A DNA stretch of 64,000 nt, taken from NCBI GenBank assembly GCA_020637855.1, contig JACKJR010000003.1:124001-188000 (forward strand), written 5' to 3'. The position numbers were made by a program, and so were the translations under genes. Origin of the DNA: Rhodobiaceae bacterium (GTDB taxonomy: Bacteria; Pseudomonadota; Alphaproteobacteria; Rhizobiales; Tepidamorphaceae). A model generated the notes under the pieces. That model was given only the letters and a program-made list of their open reading frames with translations. It did no database searches and was not told the origin of the DNA. Below, in pieces: positions 16,966 to 25,125 of the stretch; positions within the stretch are counted from its first letter, which is position 1; each line of letters opens with the position of its first letter.

Positions 16966-17946
16966 ATGACAAAGCGTGTTCGCACCGCTGTCGTTGGGTT
17001 GGGGTATTTCGGTTCTTTTCACGCAAGGCACTACGCCCTGAACTCCGACGCTGACCTCGTCGCCGTCGTCGATGCCGACGGTGCGCGTGCGCGTGCGGCT
17101 GCCAGCGAACATGGCGGTGAGGCGCTGTCCGATCACCGCGACCTGTTCGGCAAGGTGGATGCGGTTTCGATCGCCGCGCCTACTTCGCTTCACTACGATA
17201 TAGCGCGCGAGTGCATCGAAGCGGGCCTCGACGTCTTCATCGAAAAACCGATCGCCGAGACGGTCGCGCAGGCCAACGAACTGATCGCTGCCGCGAAGGC
17301 CAGGGGAGCGGTTCTTCAGGTCGGGCATATCGAACGCTTTTCGGCTGCCTATCAGGCGCTGAAAAAGGAAGCATTCGAGCCACGCCTTGTGGAGGCGCGC
17401 CGGCTGGTTCCGTTCCGTCCGCGCGCCAATGACGTCAGCGTCGTTGCCGATCTGATGATCCACGACATCGATCTTGTTCTTGATCTTGTCGGCAGTGAGC
17501 CGGTGTCGGTCGAGGCCGATGGTCTGACGCTGGTCAACCGGTCCGCCGATCACGTCACGGCGCGGGTCGGTTTTGCCAATGGCGCGGTTGCGGTTGTGAC
17601 TGCGGGGCGTGTCGGCACGAGCGGTGAACGCACGGTGCGGGTTGTCGAAGAGACCCGCGCGCTGCTCTGCGATCTGCAAAACAGCAGTCTTTCCTGCGTT
17701 CGCGTCAACGGCCTTGCCGAGGATCTCGGTGAGGGGGCCGTCACTTCGAGTGATACGGACATTGAGCGGCGCGATAACCTTGCTGCTGAAATCAGCGACT
17801 TCATAGGGTGTTGCCAGACACGGCGATCGCCTATCGTAACCGGCGAGACAGCGCGCGATGCGCTGGCCATCGTCCAGAAAATCGAGGCCGCGCTTGCAAC
17901 AGGCGTGCCCGCATCGCTCAGGGAGTATTCGCGTGTCGCCAGCTAA
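16966..17946 (+). CDS. gnnA: Gfo/Idh/MocA oxidoreductase, probable UDP-GlcNAc 3-dehydrogenase GnnA
   Basis: This is a 326-residue NAD(P)-dependent sugar dehydrogenase with Rossmann motif VGLGYFGSFHA at residue 9 and the family EKP motif (Lys94). It overlaps by 14 bases a DegT-type aminotransferase gene. Such a dehydrogenase/aminotransferase pair makes amino sugars. In Brucella, Bartonella and Mesorhizobium-like bacteria the GnnA/GnnB pair oxidises and aminates UDP-GlcNAc at C3, giving the precursor of diaminoglucose lipid A. That identity is inferred from the pair, taxonomy and lack of other sugar genes; a different nucleotide-sugar pathway cannot be excluded. Confidence 0.7.
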   Translation: MTKRVRTAVVGLGYFGSFHARHYALNSDADLVAVVDADGARARAAASEHGGEALSDHRDLFGKVDAVSIAAPTSLHYDIARECIEAGLDVFIEKPIAETVAQANELIAAAKARGAVLQVGHIERFSAAYQALKKEAFEPRLVEARRLVPFRPRANDVSVVADLMIHDIDLVLDLVGSEPVSVEADGLTLVNRSADHVTARVGFANGAVAVVTAGRVGTSGERTVRVVEETRALLCDLQNSSLSCVRVNGLAEDLGEGAVTSSDTDIERRDNLAAEISDFIGCCQTRRSPIVTGETARDALAIVQKIEAALATGVPASLREYSRVAS

Positions 17947-19102
17947 TTCAGCCCAGCTTGCCACCCCGGAAGTTGTCCGCCGTCAGGTCAACCTGTTCGA
18001 CCTGCAGCGCCAGAAGGCCCGGCTCGGTGCGGAGATCGAAGCGCGTATCGACAAGGTGCTCGATCACGGCCAGTTCATCCTTGGCCCCGAGGTCGAGGAA
18101 CTGGAACAGGATCTGGCGGCCTTCGCCGGCGTGAAGCATGCGATTGCCGTTTCCTCGGGCCGTGACGCGCTGATCATGGCGCTGATGGCGCTTGATGTCG
18201 GCCCCGGCGACGCGGTTTTCGTGCCCGGGTTCACGTTTTCCGCGACTGCTGGCTCAGTGGCTTCGGTTGGCGCGGCACCGGTCTTCGTCGATGTGCTCGA
18301 AGACACCTTCAACATGGACCCGGCCGATCTGGAGCGCGCGGTTGAGCGGGTGAAGAAGGAAGGCAAGCTGACGCCGAAAATCGTCATGCCTGTCGATCTC
18401 TACGGCCTTCCGGCTGATTACGCGGCGATCGGCAAGGTTGCCAGCGCTCATGGCATGCGGGTCATTGCTGATGGTGCGCAGAGCTATGGCGGCGAGGCCG
18501 GCAACAGCCGCGTCGGTGCGCTGGCGCCGCTGACGGCGACGAGCTTTTATCCGACCAAGCCGCTTGGGTGCTACGGCGATGGCGGGGCGATTTTCTCCAC
18601 CGAAGACGATCTTGCCGACGCCGTGCGCCAGATCCGGCATCACGGGCGCGCCGGTGATGGCGACGAGGCTTTGCGGCTTGGCATGACCGGCCGTCTCGAC
18701 ACGATCCAGGCGGCCGTGCTGCAGGTGAAGCTTGCCGCATTCGAGTTCGAGCTGGGCGCGCGCCGCAGGCTTGCGGAGATGTATACCGAGCGGCTGAAGG
18801 ATTATGTGGCTCCGCCGCATATCCCGAACGGCTTCGACAGCGCCTATGCGCTTTACACGGTGCGGGTGAAGAACCGCGACGGTGTGCGGGCGAAGCTGCA
18901 GGAGCAGGGCATCGGCACCGGGCTCTTCTACCGCATCCCGCTGCACAAGCATCCCGCTTTTGCCCAGTGGGTGCGTGAAGACGAGCACCTGCCGGTCTCC
19001 GAAGCGCTGGCGGAGGATGTCATCAGCCTGCCGATCCACGCCGACCTCACTGACGAGGAGCTGGACTACGTGGTCACGCATTTCCTCAAGGCAATCGGCT
19101 GA
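17933..19102 (+). CDS. gnnB: DegT/DnrJ/EryC1 aminotransferase, probable GnnB
   Basis: This is a 389-residue PLP-dependent sugar aminotransferase. PLP Lys209 lies in SFYPTKPLGCYGDGG, Asp180 in IADGAQSYGG contacts the cofactor, and the N-terminal SSGRDALIMAL binds phosphate. GTG 17933 has GGGAG 7 bases upstream and overlaps the dehydrogenase gene, so the two are translationally coupled. With GnnA it would convert 3-keto-UDP-GlcNAc to UDP-GlcNAc3N for LpxA. The lpxA genes are not in the window, so the acyltransferase partner cannot be checked here. Confidence 0.7.
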   Translation: MSPANSAQLATPEVVRRQVNLFDLQRQKARLGAEIEARIDKVLDHGQFILGPEVEELEQDLAAFAGVKHAIAVSSGRDALIMALMALDVGPGDAVFVPGFTFSATAGSVASVGAAPVFVDVLEDTFNMDPADLERAVERVKKEGKLTPKIVMPVDLYGLPADYAAIGKVASAHGMRVIADGAQSYGGEAGNSRVGALAPLTATSFYPTKPLGCYGDGGAIFSTEDDLADAVRQIRHHGRAGDGDEALRLGMTGRLDTIQAAVLQVKLAAFEFELGARRRLAEMYTERLKDYVAPPHIPNGFDSAYALYTVRVKNRDGVRAKLQEQGIGTGLFYRIPLHKHPAFAQWVREDEHLPVSEALAEDVISLPIHADLTDEELDYVVTHFLKAIG

Positions 19103-19117
19103 TCTTCCAGGCTGCCG

Positions 19118-19891
19118 TCAGGCAAACAAGGCTTCAATTCCCTTGATCGGAGTGCCGTTCAGGGTGGTGCGCCATGTTTCGCCGGGCGCCACCGGGACAG
19201 CGCGGGTCAGCGTACCTGTCGTGACCATCTCGCCTGCGGTCAGCGGCGGTTCGATCGCGAGAATATGGCGCAAGGCGTTGAGCGGACTGCCGAGCACGTT
19301 GTGTGTCGTGCCATGCTCGATGACGCCGTTATTGCTCTCAAGCGTGATCTCGAAATCCGTCATGGCGCTGGCCGGATAGCGCGGCCCCAGCAGCAATGCG
19401 CCGTGCAACCCGAACGACGCGACCGTGTCGGGTGCTGTAAATTTCCAGCCGGGAAACAGCGACTGCACGATTTCGAAGCCGTGGGCGACCCAGTCGATGC
19501 ACGACAATAGCGCGGTATCGTCCATGTCGGGCGCTGGGGCACGGGCGAGGCCGAAACAGATTTCCGGCTCGATGCGCGGTTCCAGCAACGGCGACAGATC
19601 GAACGGCGTGCCGCCAAGTTCATGCACGCTGGTGTCGTACATGTAGCCCCAGATCGGGGCATAGACGCCGTATTCGTCCCATATGGTTTCGTTGGTGAAG
19701 CCGATCTTGCGCCCGAGGACGCGCTCGCCGCGCATTTCACGCAGCTTGCGGATGTCTTCTGTAATCTTGTAGGCGGTGGCAAGATCGAGATTGGGAAACG
19801 GTTCAACCGGCTGGCGTGCATCGAAAGCTGCAAGCAGTTCGGCTGCCAAGGCGTTGTGGTCAAGATCGGCGGTTTCCATACCCTGCTTCAT
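19118..19891 (-). CDS. 2-keto-4-pentenoate hydratase / fumarylacetoacetate-hydrolase-superfamily protein
   Basis: This is a 257-residue protein of the MhpD/DmpE-type hydratase branch: RVLGRKIGFTN near residue 58, the metal-site acid cluster EPRIEPEICFGL and DWVAHGFEIVQS, and the C-terminal GEMVTTGTLT. These hydratases add water to 2-hydroxypenta-2,4-dienoate in meta-cleavage pathways, but oxaloacetate- or oxalocrotonate-processing relatives share the fold. No other aromatic-catabolism genes are adjacent, so the substrate is open. The start is ATG 19891 or 19879; neither has a convincing ribosome-binding site. It is divergent from the thioesterase gene. Confidence 0.82.
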   Translation of the reverse strand: MKQGMETADLDHNALAAELLAAFDARQPVEPFPNLDLATAYKITEDIRKLREMRGERVLGRKIGFTNETIWDEYGVYAPIWGYMYDTSVHELGGTPFDLSPLLEPRIEPEICFGLARAPAPDMDDTALLSCIDWVAHGFEIVQSLFPGWKFTAPDTVASFGLHGALLLGPRYPASAMTDFEITLESNNGVIEHGTTHNVLGSPLNALRHILAIEPPLTAGEMVTTGTLTRAVPVAPGETWRTTLNGTPIKGIEALFA

Positions 19892-19974
19892 TCGTTGAGC
19901 CTATTTCCGGTGTTCATGGCAGCCAAGCCCGTAAAGCGGTTGCACGGCCTGCGCTTTGCCGCTCAAGTGTCGGC

Positions 19975-20418
19975 ATGAGCAAATTTGAACCCCGCGATCC
20001 GGATTTCGAACCGCGTGTGCGTGCCAGTTTCGCACGCCAGGATTTCATGGTCACGCTTGGCGCGGGGATAATTCGTCTTGAGCCGGGCGAGGTCGATCTT
20101 GCGGTCGATTCCAAAGATGGCCTGTATCAGCAGCATGGATTTTTTCATGCCGGCGTGACGAGCTCCATTGCTGATTCCGCAGCCGGATACGCTGCGCTGA
20201 GCCTGTTTCCCAAAGGCTTTGGCGTGCTGACCAGCGAATTCAAGATCAACCTGCTCAATCCGGCGATGGGACCGCGGCTCGTCGCCAAGGGGTGCGTGCT
20301 CAAGCCAGGCAAACTGCTTTGCATATGCCAGGCGGATGTCTATGGCGGAGCGGCATGCGCAACGCACGTGGCAACAGGACTGTTCACGATGGTGGCGCGG
20401 GAGGGGTTTGATGACTGA
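19975..20418 (+). CDS. PaaI-type hotdog thioesterase
   Basis: This is a 147-residue hotdog-fold protein with the PaaI/YbgC layout. QHGFFHAGVTSSIADSA carries the HGG-like substrate-contact segment and the following helix with the acidic catalytic position; INLLNPA is the conserved second strand. The substrate is an acyl-CoA of unknown chain. ATG 19975 starts directly at the family N terminus. Its last codons overlap the GNAT gene by 8 bases and an acyl-CoA dehydrogenase follows, so a role in CoA-ester turnover is likely by context. Confidence 0.85.
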   Translation: MSKFEPRDPDFEPRVRASFARQDFMVTLGAGIIRLEPGEVDLAVDSKDGLYQQHGFFHAGVTSSIADSAAGYAALSLFPKGFGVLTSEFKINLLNPAMGPRLVAKGCVLKPGKLLCICQADVYGGAACATHVATGLFTMVAREGFDD

Positions 20419-20863
20419 CGTGACAATCCGCCCGCTGGCAGCAGGCGACAGGGCGGGCTGGGACGCGCTGTGGAAGGGCTATCTTGCGTTCTATGAATCC
20501 GCGGTTCCCGGCGAGGTGACGGAAACAACATGGGCACGGCTGATAGACCCGGCAGACGATCCGTATGGCTATTGTGCCGTCGATGCATCCGGCCGTCTTA
20601 TTGGCATCGTGCATTACCTGTTTCATCGCTCGACCTGGACGACGAGCTGTTACTGCTATCTGGAAGACCTGTTCGTTGACCCGGCTGTACGCGGCAGCGG
20701 GGCCGGACGGGCGCTGATCGAGGCGGTATACGCGGCTGCCGCGGAAAAGGGTGCGACGCGCATCTATTGGAACACCCAGCATTTCAACAGCCGCGCCCGT
20801 GTACTCTACGACCGTGTGGCGACGCTTTCGCCCTTCATCCAGTACCGCTATTCTCCGCGCTAA
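20411..20863 (+). CDS. GNAT family N-acetyltransferase
   Basis: This is a 150-residue GCN5-related acetyltransferase. It contains LEDLFVDPAVRGSGAGRALIEAV, in which RGSGAG is the acetyl-CoA pyrophosphate loop, and the C-terminal YWNTQHFNSRARVLYDRV motif B region typical of the PhnO/RimI-like small acetyltransferases. ATG 20411 has GGGAGGGG about 6 bases upstream. The acceptor is unknown. It overlaps the thioesterase gene and precedes ivd by 38 bases. Confidence 0.88.
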   Translation: MTDVTIRPLAAGDRAGWDALWKGYLAFYESAVPGEVTETTWARLIDPADDPYGYCAVDASGRLIGIVHYLFHRSTWTTSCYCYLEDLFVDPAVRGSGAGRALIEAVYAAAAEKGATRIYWNTQHFNSRARVLYDRVATLSPFIQYRYSPR

Positions 20864-20901
20864 ACGGCGGCACAGGCCTGCCATAACAAACGGAAACGCT
20901 C

Positions 20902-22074
20902 ATGATCCCCAATTCATACCCGACGCTTGATTTCGGCCTTGGCGATACCGCCGACATGATCCGCGATACGGTGGCAAGCTTTTCCGCCGATGCGATCGCG
21001 CCGATTGCAGCCGATATCGACCGCACCAACGAGTTCCCGATCCATCTGTGGCCGAAGCTCGGCGAGTTGGGCCTGCATGGCATCACGGTCGAGGAGGAAT
21101 TCGGCGGATCGGGTCTCGGCTATCTCGAACACTGTATCGCCGTGGAGGAGATCAGCCGTGGCTCGGCCTCGGTGGGCCTGTCCTACGGCGCCCACTCCAA
21201 CCTGTGCGTCAATCAGATCCGCCGCAACGGCTCGAAGGCGCAGAAGGAGAAGTACCTTCCGGGGCTGATTTCCGGTGAGCATGTCGGTGCGCTTGCCATG
21301 TCGGAGCCGGGATCGGGGTCCGATGTTGTGTCGATGCGCACCACGGCTACCAAGAAAGGCGATCGATACGTTCTCAACGGCTCGAAGATGTGGATCACCA
21401 ACGGCCCTGTCGCCGAAACGCTGGTGGTCTATGCCAAGACCGACCCCGACGCGGGTCCGCGCGGTATCACCGCCTTCCTGATCGAGAAGGGCATGAAAGG
21501 GTTCTCGACGGCGCAGAAGCTCGACAAGCTGGGCATGCGCGGCTCGGATACCTGCGAACTGGTGTTCCAGGACTGCGAGGTGCCGGAGGAGAACGTGCTC
21601 GGCACGCTCGGCGGCGGCGTCAACGTGCTGATGAGCGGGCTCGACTACGAGCGCGTGGTGCTTGCCGCCGGCCCTCTCGGCATCATGCAGGCGTGCATGG
21701 ATGTGGTCATGCCCTATCTGCACGAGCGCAAGCAGTTCGGCCAGCCGATCGGCTCGTTCCAGCTGATGCAGGGCAAGATCGCCGACATGTATACGCGCAT
21801 GAACGCCACGCGCGCCTATGTCTATACGGTGGCGCAGGCCTGCGACCGGGGCCAGACGACGCGCAAGGATGCCGCAGGCGCAATCCTCTATGCGGCCGAA
21901 ACGGCGACATGGATGGCGCTGGAGGCGATCCAGTGCCTGGGCGGCAACGGCTATATCAACGAGTACTCCACTGGCCGTCTGCTGCGGGACGCGAAATTGT
22001 ACGAAATCGGTGCTGGAACCAGCGAAATCCGCCGCTGGTTGATCGGACGGGAGCTTTTTGAGCAGACTTCGTGA
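20902..22074 (+). CDS. ivd: Isovaleryl-CoA dehydrogenase
   Basis: Ivd oxidises isovaleryl-CoA to 3-methylcrotonyl-CoA in leucine catabolism, passing electrons to ETF. The 390 residues have the acyl-CoA dehydrogenase blocks EEEFGGSGLGYLEH, AMSEPGSGSDV, WITNGP and the C-terminal QCLGGNGYINEY and LYEIGAGTSEIRR. Catalytic Glu250 lies in GLDYERVVLAAGP, the helix G position characteristic of isovaleryl-CoA dehydrogenases rather than most other members. The next enzyme, methylcrotonyl-CoA carboxylase, is encoded at 29535 (beta) and 34047 (alpha), split from ivd by unrelated genes. Confidence 0.93.
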   Translation: MIPNSYPTLDFGLGDTADMIRDTVASFSADAIAPIAADIDRTNEFPIHLWPKLGELGLHGITVEEEFGGSGLGYLEHCIAVEEISRGSASVGLSYGAHSNLCVNQIRRNGSKAQKEKYLPGLISGEHVGALAMSEPGSGSDVVSMRTTATKKGDRYVLNGSKMWITNGPVAETLVVYAKTDPDAGPRGITAFLIEKGMKGFSTAQKLDKLGMRGSDTCELVFQDCEVPEENVLGTLGGGVNVLMSGLDYERVVLAAGPLGIMQACMDVVMPYLHERKQFGQPIGSFQLMQGKIADMYTRMNATRAYVYTVAQACDRGQTTRKDAAGAILYAAETATWMALEAIQCLGGNGYINEYSTGRLLRDAKLYEIGAGTSEIRRWLIGRELFEQTS

Positions 22075-22154
22075 TCAAATATTGACCCGAAAGTAACCAT
22101 CGCCGTTCAGGAAGCTTTCAGGTGATTGTGTGTTTACTTGCAGGAACAAGAGGC

Positions 22155-22179
22155 CGTTCCCATGTGAATGGAACGTTCC
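22155..22179. promoter_or_regulatory. Overlapping inverted repeats before a 60-aa gene
   Basis: CGTTCC (22155-22160) faces GGAACG (22170-22175) across 9 bases, and GGAACGTTCC (22170-22179) is itself a perfect 10-bp palindrome. Both lie 16-40 bases before the small membrane protein gene, where an operator or leader hairpin would sit. No matching regulator is known to me. Confidence 0.35.
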
Positions 22180-22194
22180 GTTGAGGAGTCAAAC

Positions 22195-22377
22195 ATGCAA
22201 TTCCCCCAGCCAATGCAGCCGAAGACTGCAATTGCAACGATTGTTATCGCGTTCTTCATGGCGACTGTCGTCATGGGCCTTGGCCGTGCCATGATCAGCG
22301 AGCGGGCAAGCGCCGATTCCGGGCATCTCGCCATGGCCGATGCCATGCCGGCACTCGTTTTGAGCGTGCAGTACTGA
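22195..22377 (+). CDS. Small single-span membrane protein, unknown
   Basis: This is a 60-residue protein with one hydrophobic helix (about residues 12-31: AIATIVIAFFMATVVMGL) after a short polar N terminus. The tail has low charge. ATG 22195 is preceded by GAGGAG at 6 bases, a strong ribosome-binding site, which supports translation despite the size. It resembles nothing I recognise. It stands alone after ivd, with a palindromic segment just upstream, and its stop lies 4 bases from the convergent DMT permease gene. Confidence 0.6.
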   Translation: MQFPQPMQPKTAIATIVIAFFMATVVMGLGRAMISERASADSGHLAMADAMPALVLSVQY

Positions 22378-22381
22378 TTGA

Positions 22382-23305
22382 TCAGGGTTTTTTGGTCTGA
22401 TGTGCGCCGATGCGTGCAACGATCAGGCCCGCAAAGATCAGGGCCGCTGCGACGATCAAGGTAACCGTTAGCGGCTCTCCAAGCAGAAGAACACCGAAAG
22501 TCACCCCGAACAGGGGAATCAGGTTGCCCACATGGGCAAACATCGACAGTCCGATCTGGCGTACGAGACGGTAACGCAGGATGTAGGCTATTCCCGTCGG
22601 TACCAGCCCCAGAAAGACGATCGCCGTCCAGGCTTTTGCAGACATGTCCGGAACGGGTCCCTGAGTCAGCCATGCCAATGGCAGGTAGGCGAATGTTCCG
22701 CAGCCCAGCACGAGTGTCGAAAGCCGCACAGGGGGAATAGACGGCGTGCGGCGCACAAGCGTTCCCGACGATACGTAGCTGGCGCTGGCCAGCAGGGCCG
22801 CTGCGGGTGCCAGCATTCCTCCCGACAGCCCGTTCAAAGCAGCGGTGCCGAGCACCGTCGCTACCCCTGAAAATCCCAAAACCACGGCGACCGCCTTGCT
22901 GGCGTTGAACTTGTCGTCGTCGCTGGTGAAGTGGGCGATCAACATGGCGAGCAGGGGGCCTGAACCCATGAGCAAGGCGGTCGTGGAGGAGTGAAGTGTC
23001 TGCTGGGCCCAGGACAGCAGGAAGAACGGGATCAGGACATTGAGGAGCGCGAGGACGACAATCAGTCCCCATTCGCGCAAATCCCCGGGCCAGACCCAGC
23101 CGCGATAGAGCGCCCAGGGCAACAGGGCGAGGAAGCCGATCGACACGCGCAATGCCACGAGCCAGACAGGTCCTGATTCCTGCACACCGATCTTGATCGC
23201 CATGAAAGCCGAGCCCCAGATGGCGCCGAGCAGGACAAGCAGCGACAGGTCGACCGGCGTCGCCTTGCGTATCGCGGTTTGGCTGGACGTGGCGGCGGTT
23301 GCCAT
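22382..23305 (-). CDS. EamA/DMT-family permease
   Basis: This is a 307-residue inner-membrane protein with about ten hydrophobic helices in two EamA repeats. It begins with LVLLGAIWGSAFMAIKI, the typical first-helix motif, and the second repeat ends with LxGEPLTVTLIVAAALIFAGL. The family exports amino acids and other metabolites; the substrate is unknown. It lies on the minus strand between two plus-strand genes and is a likely separate insertion into the leucine-catabolism region. Confidence 0.9.
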   Translation of the reverse strand: MATAATSSQTAIRKATPVDLSLLVLLGAIWGSAFMAIKIGVQESGPVWLVALRVSIGFLALLPWALYRGWVWPGDLREWGLIVVLALLNVLIPFFLLSWAQQTLHSSTTALLMGSGPLLAMLIAHFTSDDDKFNASKAVAVVLGFSGVATVLGTAALNGLSGGMLAPAAALLASASYVSSGTLVRRTPSIPPVRLSTLVLGCGTFAYLPLAWLTQGPVPDMSAKAWTAIVFLGLVPTGIAYILRYRLVRQIGLSMFAHVGNLIPLFGVTFGVLLLGEPLTVTLIVAAALIFAGLIVARIGAHQTKKP

Positions 23306-23433
23306 GAAGGGTTTTCCCGATTGGGGATGGCGGGGATGTGCTAAGGTTCAAATCCAATGCCTGCATAAACGAGATTGCCGCGCCATCCAATTGCATGGCA
23401 CGCATGGCCGCCGCGCAATTCCCGAGGAAAAGC

Positions 23434-24237
23434 ATGTTCTTCTATGCCGCCAAGATCGGCTGGTTCGTTGCGCAGCCTTCCAATGCACTGATCCTGCTGG
23501 CGCTCGCGGGGTGCCTGTTGGCGCTGTTGCGCTGGCGCAAGCTTGCCGGCATTGCGCTGACGGTATCTGTCCTCGGATTGCTGATCGGCGGTTTCTCGCC
23601 GTTATCGAACGCGCTTCTGCAGCCGCTCGAGGATCGGTTTCCGCTACCTGACCCGATGCCGGAGCGTGTCGACGGTATCATTCTGCTGGGCGGTGGGCTC
23701 GAGACCATCGTCACGACAACGCGAGGTGTGCCCGCGCTTAACGAAGCCGCCGACCGGATGACGACATTTGCCGAACTTGCAAGGCGCTATCCGCAGGCAA
23801 GGCTGGTCATTTCAGGCGGTACTGGCGGATTGATCTACAACGATCTCGATGAGGCAGGCGTTGCGAAGGCCCTGTTTACCGGGCTGGGCATCGATCCGGA
23901 CCGGCTGGAACTCGAATCGCGTTCGCGCGACACGTATGAGAACGCGGTTTTCAGCCGCGAACTGGTCGATCCGAAGCCGGGTTCCGTGTGGCTTCTCGTC
24001 ACAAGCGCATTTCACATGCCCCGTTCCGTCGGCTGTTTCCGCCATGCCGGGTTCGATGTCGTCGCGTATCCGACGGACTACCGCACGCGCGGGCGCGAGG
24101 ACCGGACGCGCGGATTTTACTCTTCGTCCGACGGTTTGCGGCGTCTCGATCTCGTGACGCGCGAGTGGCTCGGGCTCGCCGTTTACGCCTATAGCGGCCG
24201 CACACCTGAATTTTTTCCACAGTTTCGCACCAGGTGA
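23434..24237 (+). CDS. YdcF/ElyC-type DUF218 protein
   Basis: This is a 267-residue protein with two N-terminal membrane helices (about 10-28 and 34-54) and a DUF218 domain: DGIILLGGG, VISGGTGG, LESRSRDTYENA and VTSAFHMPRSVGCF. ElyC of E. coli, with the same layout, acts in envelope lipid-carrier metabolism; a similar role is possible. ATG 23434 is preferred because GAGGAA lies 5 bases upstream and the first helix follows at once; the frame extends 32 codons further without family similarity. A 7-bp hairpin (24233-24249) spans its stop codon. Confidence 0.85.
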   Translation: MFFYAAKIGWFVAQPSNALILLALAGCLLALLRWRKLAGIALTVSVLGLLIGGFSPLSNALLQPLEDRFPLPDPMPERVDGIILLGGGLETIVTTTRGVPALNEAADRMTTFAELARRYPQARLVISGGTGGLIYNDLDEAGVAKALFTGLGIDPDRLELESRSRDTYENAVFSRELVDPKPGSVWLLVTSAFHMPRSVGCFRHAGFDVVAYPTDYRTRGREDRTRGFYSSSDGLRRLDLVTREWLGLAVYAYSGRTPEFFPQFRTR

Positions 24238-24357
24238 CGCGACGTCACCGTAATTTCATCTATTGTGTTTGCGCTGCAGCAAGCGTACGTCACTGCGCTT
24301 TCGCACTTGCGAGAGTATGCAAGTGATTCACACCAGCAAGGGTCCTGGAGCTTCAGA

Positions 24358-24483
24358 ATGAGCGACAAGGGTCAATGTTCCTATCTTCGGCCGGCCATGT
24401 ACACGCTGGCCATTCTCGGCGGGCTGGTGCTCGTCGTGTCGTTGTTCGGCGGTTTCGAGCCGACTGCGGTTGCGGCGCACTAG
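24358..24483 (+). CDS. 41-residue single-span membrane peptide, unknown
   Basis: This is a short frame beginning MSDKGQC with GGAG 7 bases upstream and one hydrophobic helix (about residues 14-31: YTLAILGGLVLVVSLFGG). The acidic-to-neutral tail ends in AAH. Size and layout are like other tiny bacterial membrane proteins, but no homologue is recognised. It sits between a YdcF-type and a rhodanese gene. Evidence for expression is only the start context. Confidence 0.4.
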   Translation: MSDKGQCSYLRPAMYTLAILGGLVLVVSLFGGFEPTAVAAH

Positions 24484-24522
24484 ACGCTGCAAAGCCATTC
24501 CATTCCTTCCCGGCAATCACCG

Positions 24523-24573
24523 CGGCACCGTGCCGTTGCGGTTTACGGTGTGCCATGCCAGTTTCGACTGGCA
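24523..24573 (+). other. Two perfect hairpins upstream of the rhodanese gene
   Basis: CGGCAC/GTGCCG (24523-24535, one-base centre) and TGCCAGT-TTCG-ACTGGCA (24556-24573, a UUCG-type tetraloop) lie in the 115-base gap before TTG 24599. Neither is followed by a T-run. They may end transcription of the preceding peptide gene with Rho, or form a leader of the rhodanese mRNA. Confidence 0.4.
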
Positions 24574-24598
24574 CGCTGGCGCAACCGGGGAGGGTGGA

Positions 24599-25006
24599 TT
24601 GCCACAGAACATCACGTTGGGTTTTCACGCGCTCGTCGATGCGGCGAATGCTGAGGTCGAAACCGTGAGTGTGGAGGCTGCGCGCGATTTGCTCGGCAGC
24701 GACGATGTCGTGTTTGTCGATATCCGTGATATCCGGGAGTTGCAGCGCGAGGGGAAAATGCCCGGTGCGTTCCACGCGCCGCGCGGCATGCTGGAAGCAT
24801 GGATCGATCCGGGCAGCCCCTACCACAAGGACGTCTTCGCCCAGGACAAGAAATACGTCTTCTTCTGCGCCGGTGGCATGCGCTCCGCGCTTGCCGCCCA
24901 GACAGCGCAGCGCATGGGGCTGAAACCGGTCTGCCACATGGAAGGCGGCTTCGGTGCCTGGAAGAAGTCCGGCGCGCCGGTGGTCGAGCCGGAAGCGAAG
25001 TGGTGA
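24599..25006 (+). CDS. Single-domain rhodanese (sulfurtransferase)
   Basis: This is a 135-residue rhodanese-like protein. The active-site loop CAGGMRS supplies Cys90 and a Arg/Ser ending like active thiosulfate sulfurtransferases; FVDIRD and CHMEGGFGAWKKSGAP are conserved structural motifs. TTG 24599 has GGGGAGG about 8 bases upstream and no better start lies downstream. It is convergent with the FAD oxidase gene, with a palindromic repeat between the two stops. It is separate from the sulfide module at 31-34 kb, so its donor and acceptor are unknown. Confidence 0.85.
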   Translation: MPQNITLGFHALVDAANAEVETVSVEAARDLLGSDDVVFVDIRDIRELQREGKMPGAFHAPRGMLEAWIDPGSPYHKDVFAQDKKYVFFCAGGMRSALAAQTAQRMGLKPVCHMEGGFGAWKKSGAPVVEPEAKW

Positions 25007-25007
25007 G

Positions 25008-25092
25008 ACAAGCAATTCCAGGAAAAGTGTGAGCGGTTTTCGCTGACGCGGACCTCCGCTTCCGTCCGGACTTGCGCAAAATCAAAGAAAAT
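25008..25092. repeat. Rhizobial-type palindromic intergenic repeat, copy B
   Basis: On the minus strand this carries the same outer parts as copy A (7150-7206): TTGCGC...TCCGGACGGAA on one side and ACTTTTCCTGGAATTGC on the other (GCAATTCC arm at 25012-25019). The middle is about 20 bases longer and holds two small hairpins, AGCG/CGCT (25032-25044) and GCGGA/TCCGC (25048-25059). It fills the gap between convergent rhodanese and FAD-oxidase genes, the same setting as copy A. Confidence 0.7.
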
Positions 25093-25125
25093 GGAGCCGT
25101 CAGGAACGTCCCATCAGGGGGGCTT

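Noticed and set aside
22134..23435. A 433-codon minus-strand frame overlapping the DMT permease
   Set aside because: The overlapping 307-residue frame has ten membrane helices and EamA motifs; the longer frame is Arg-rich and has none.
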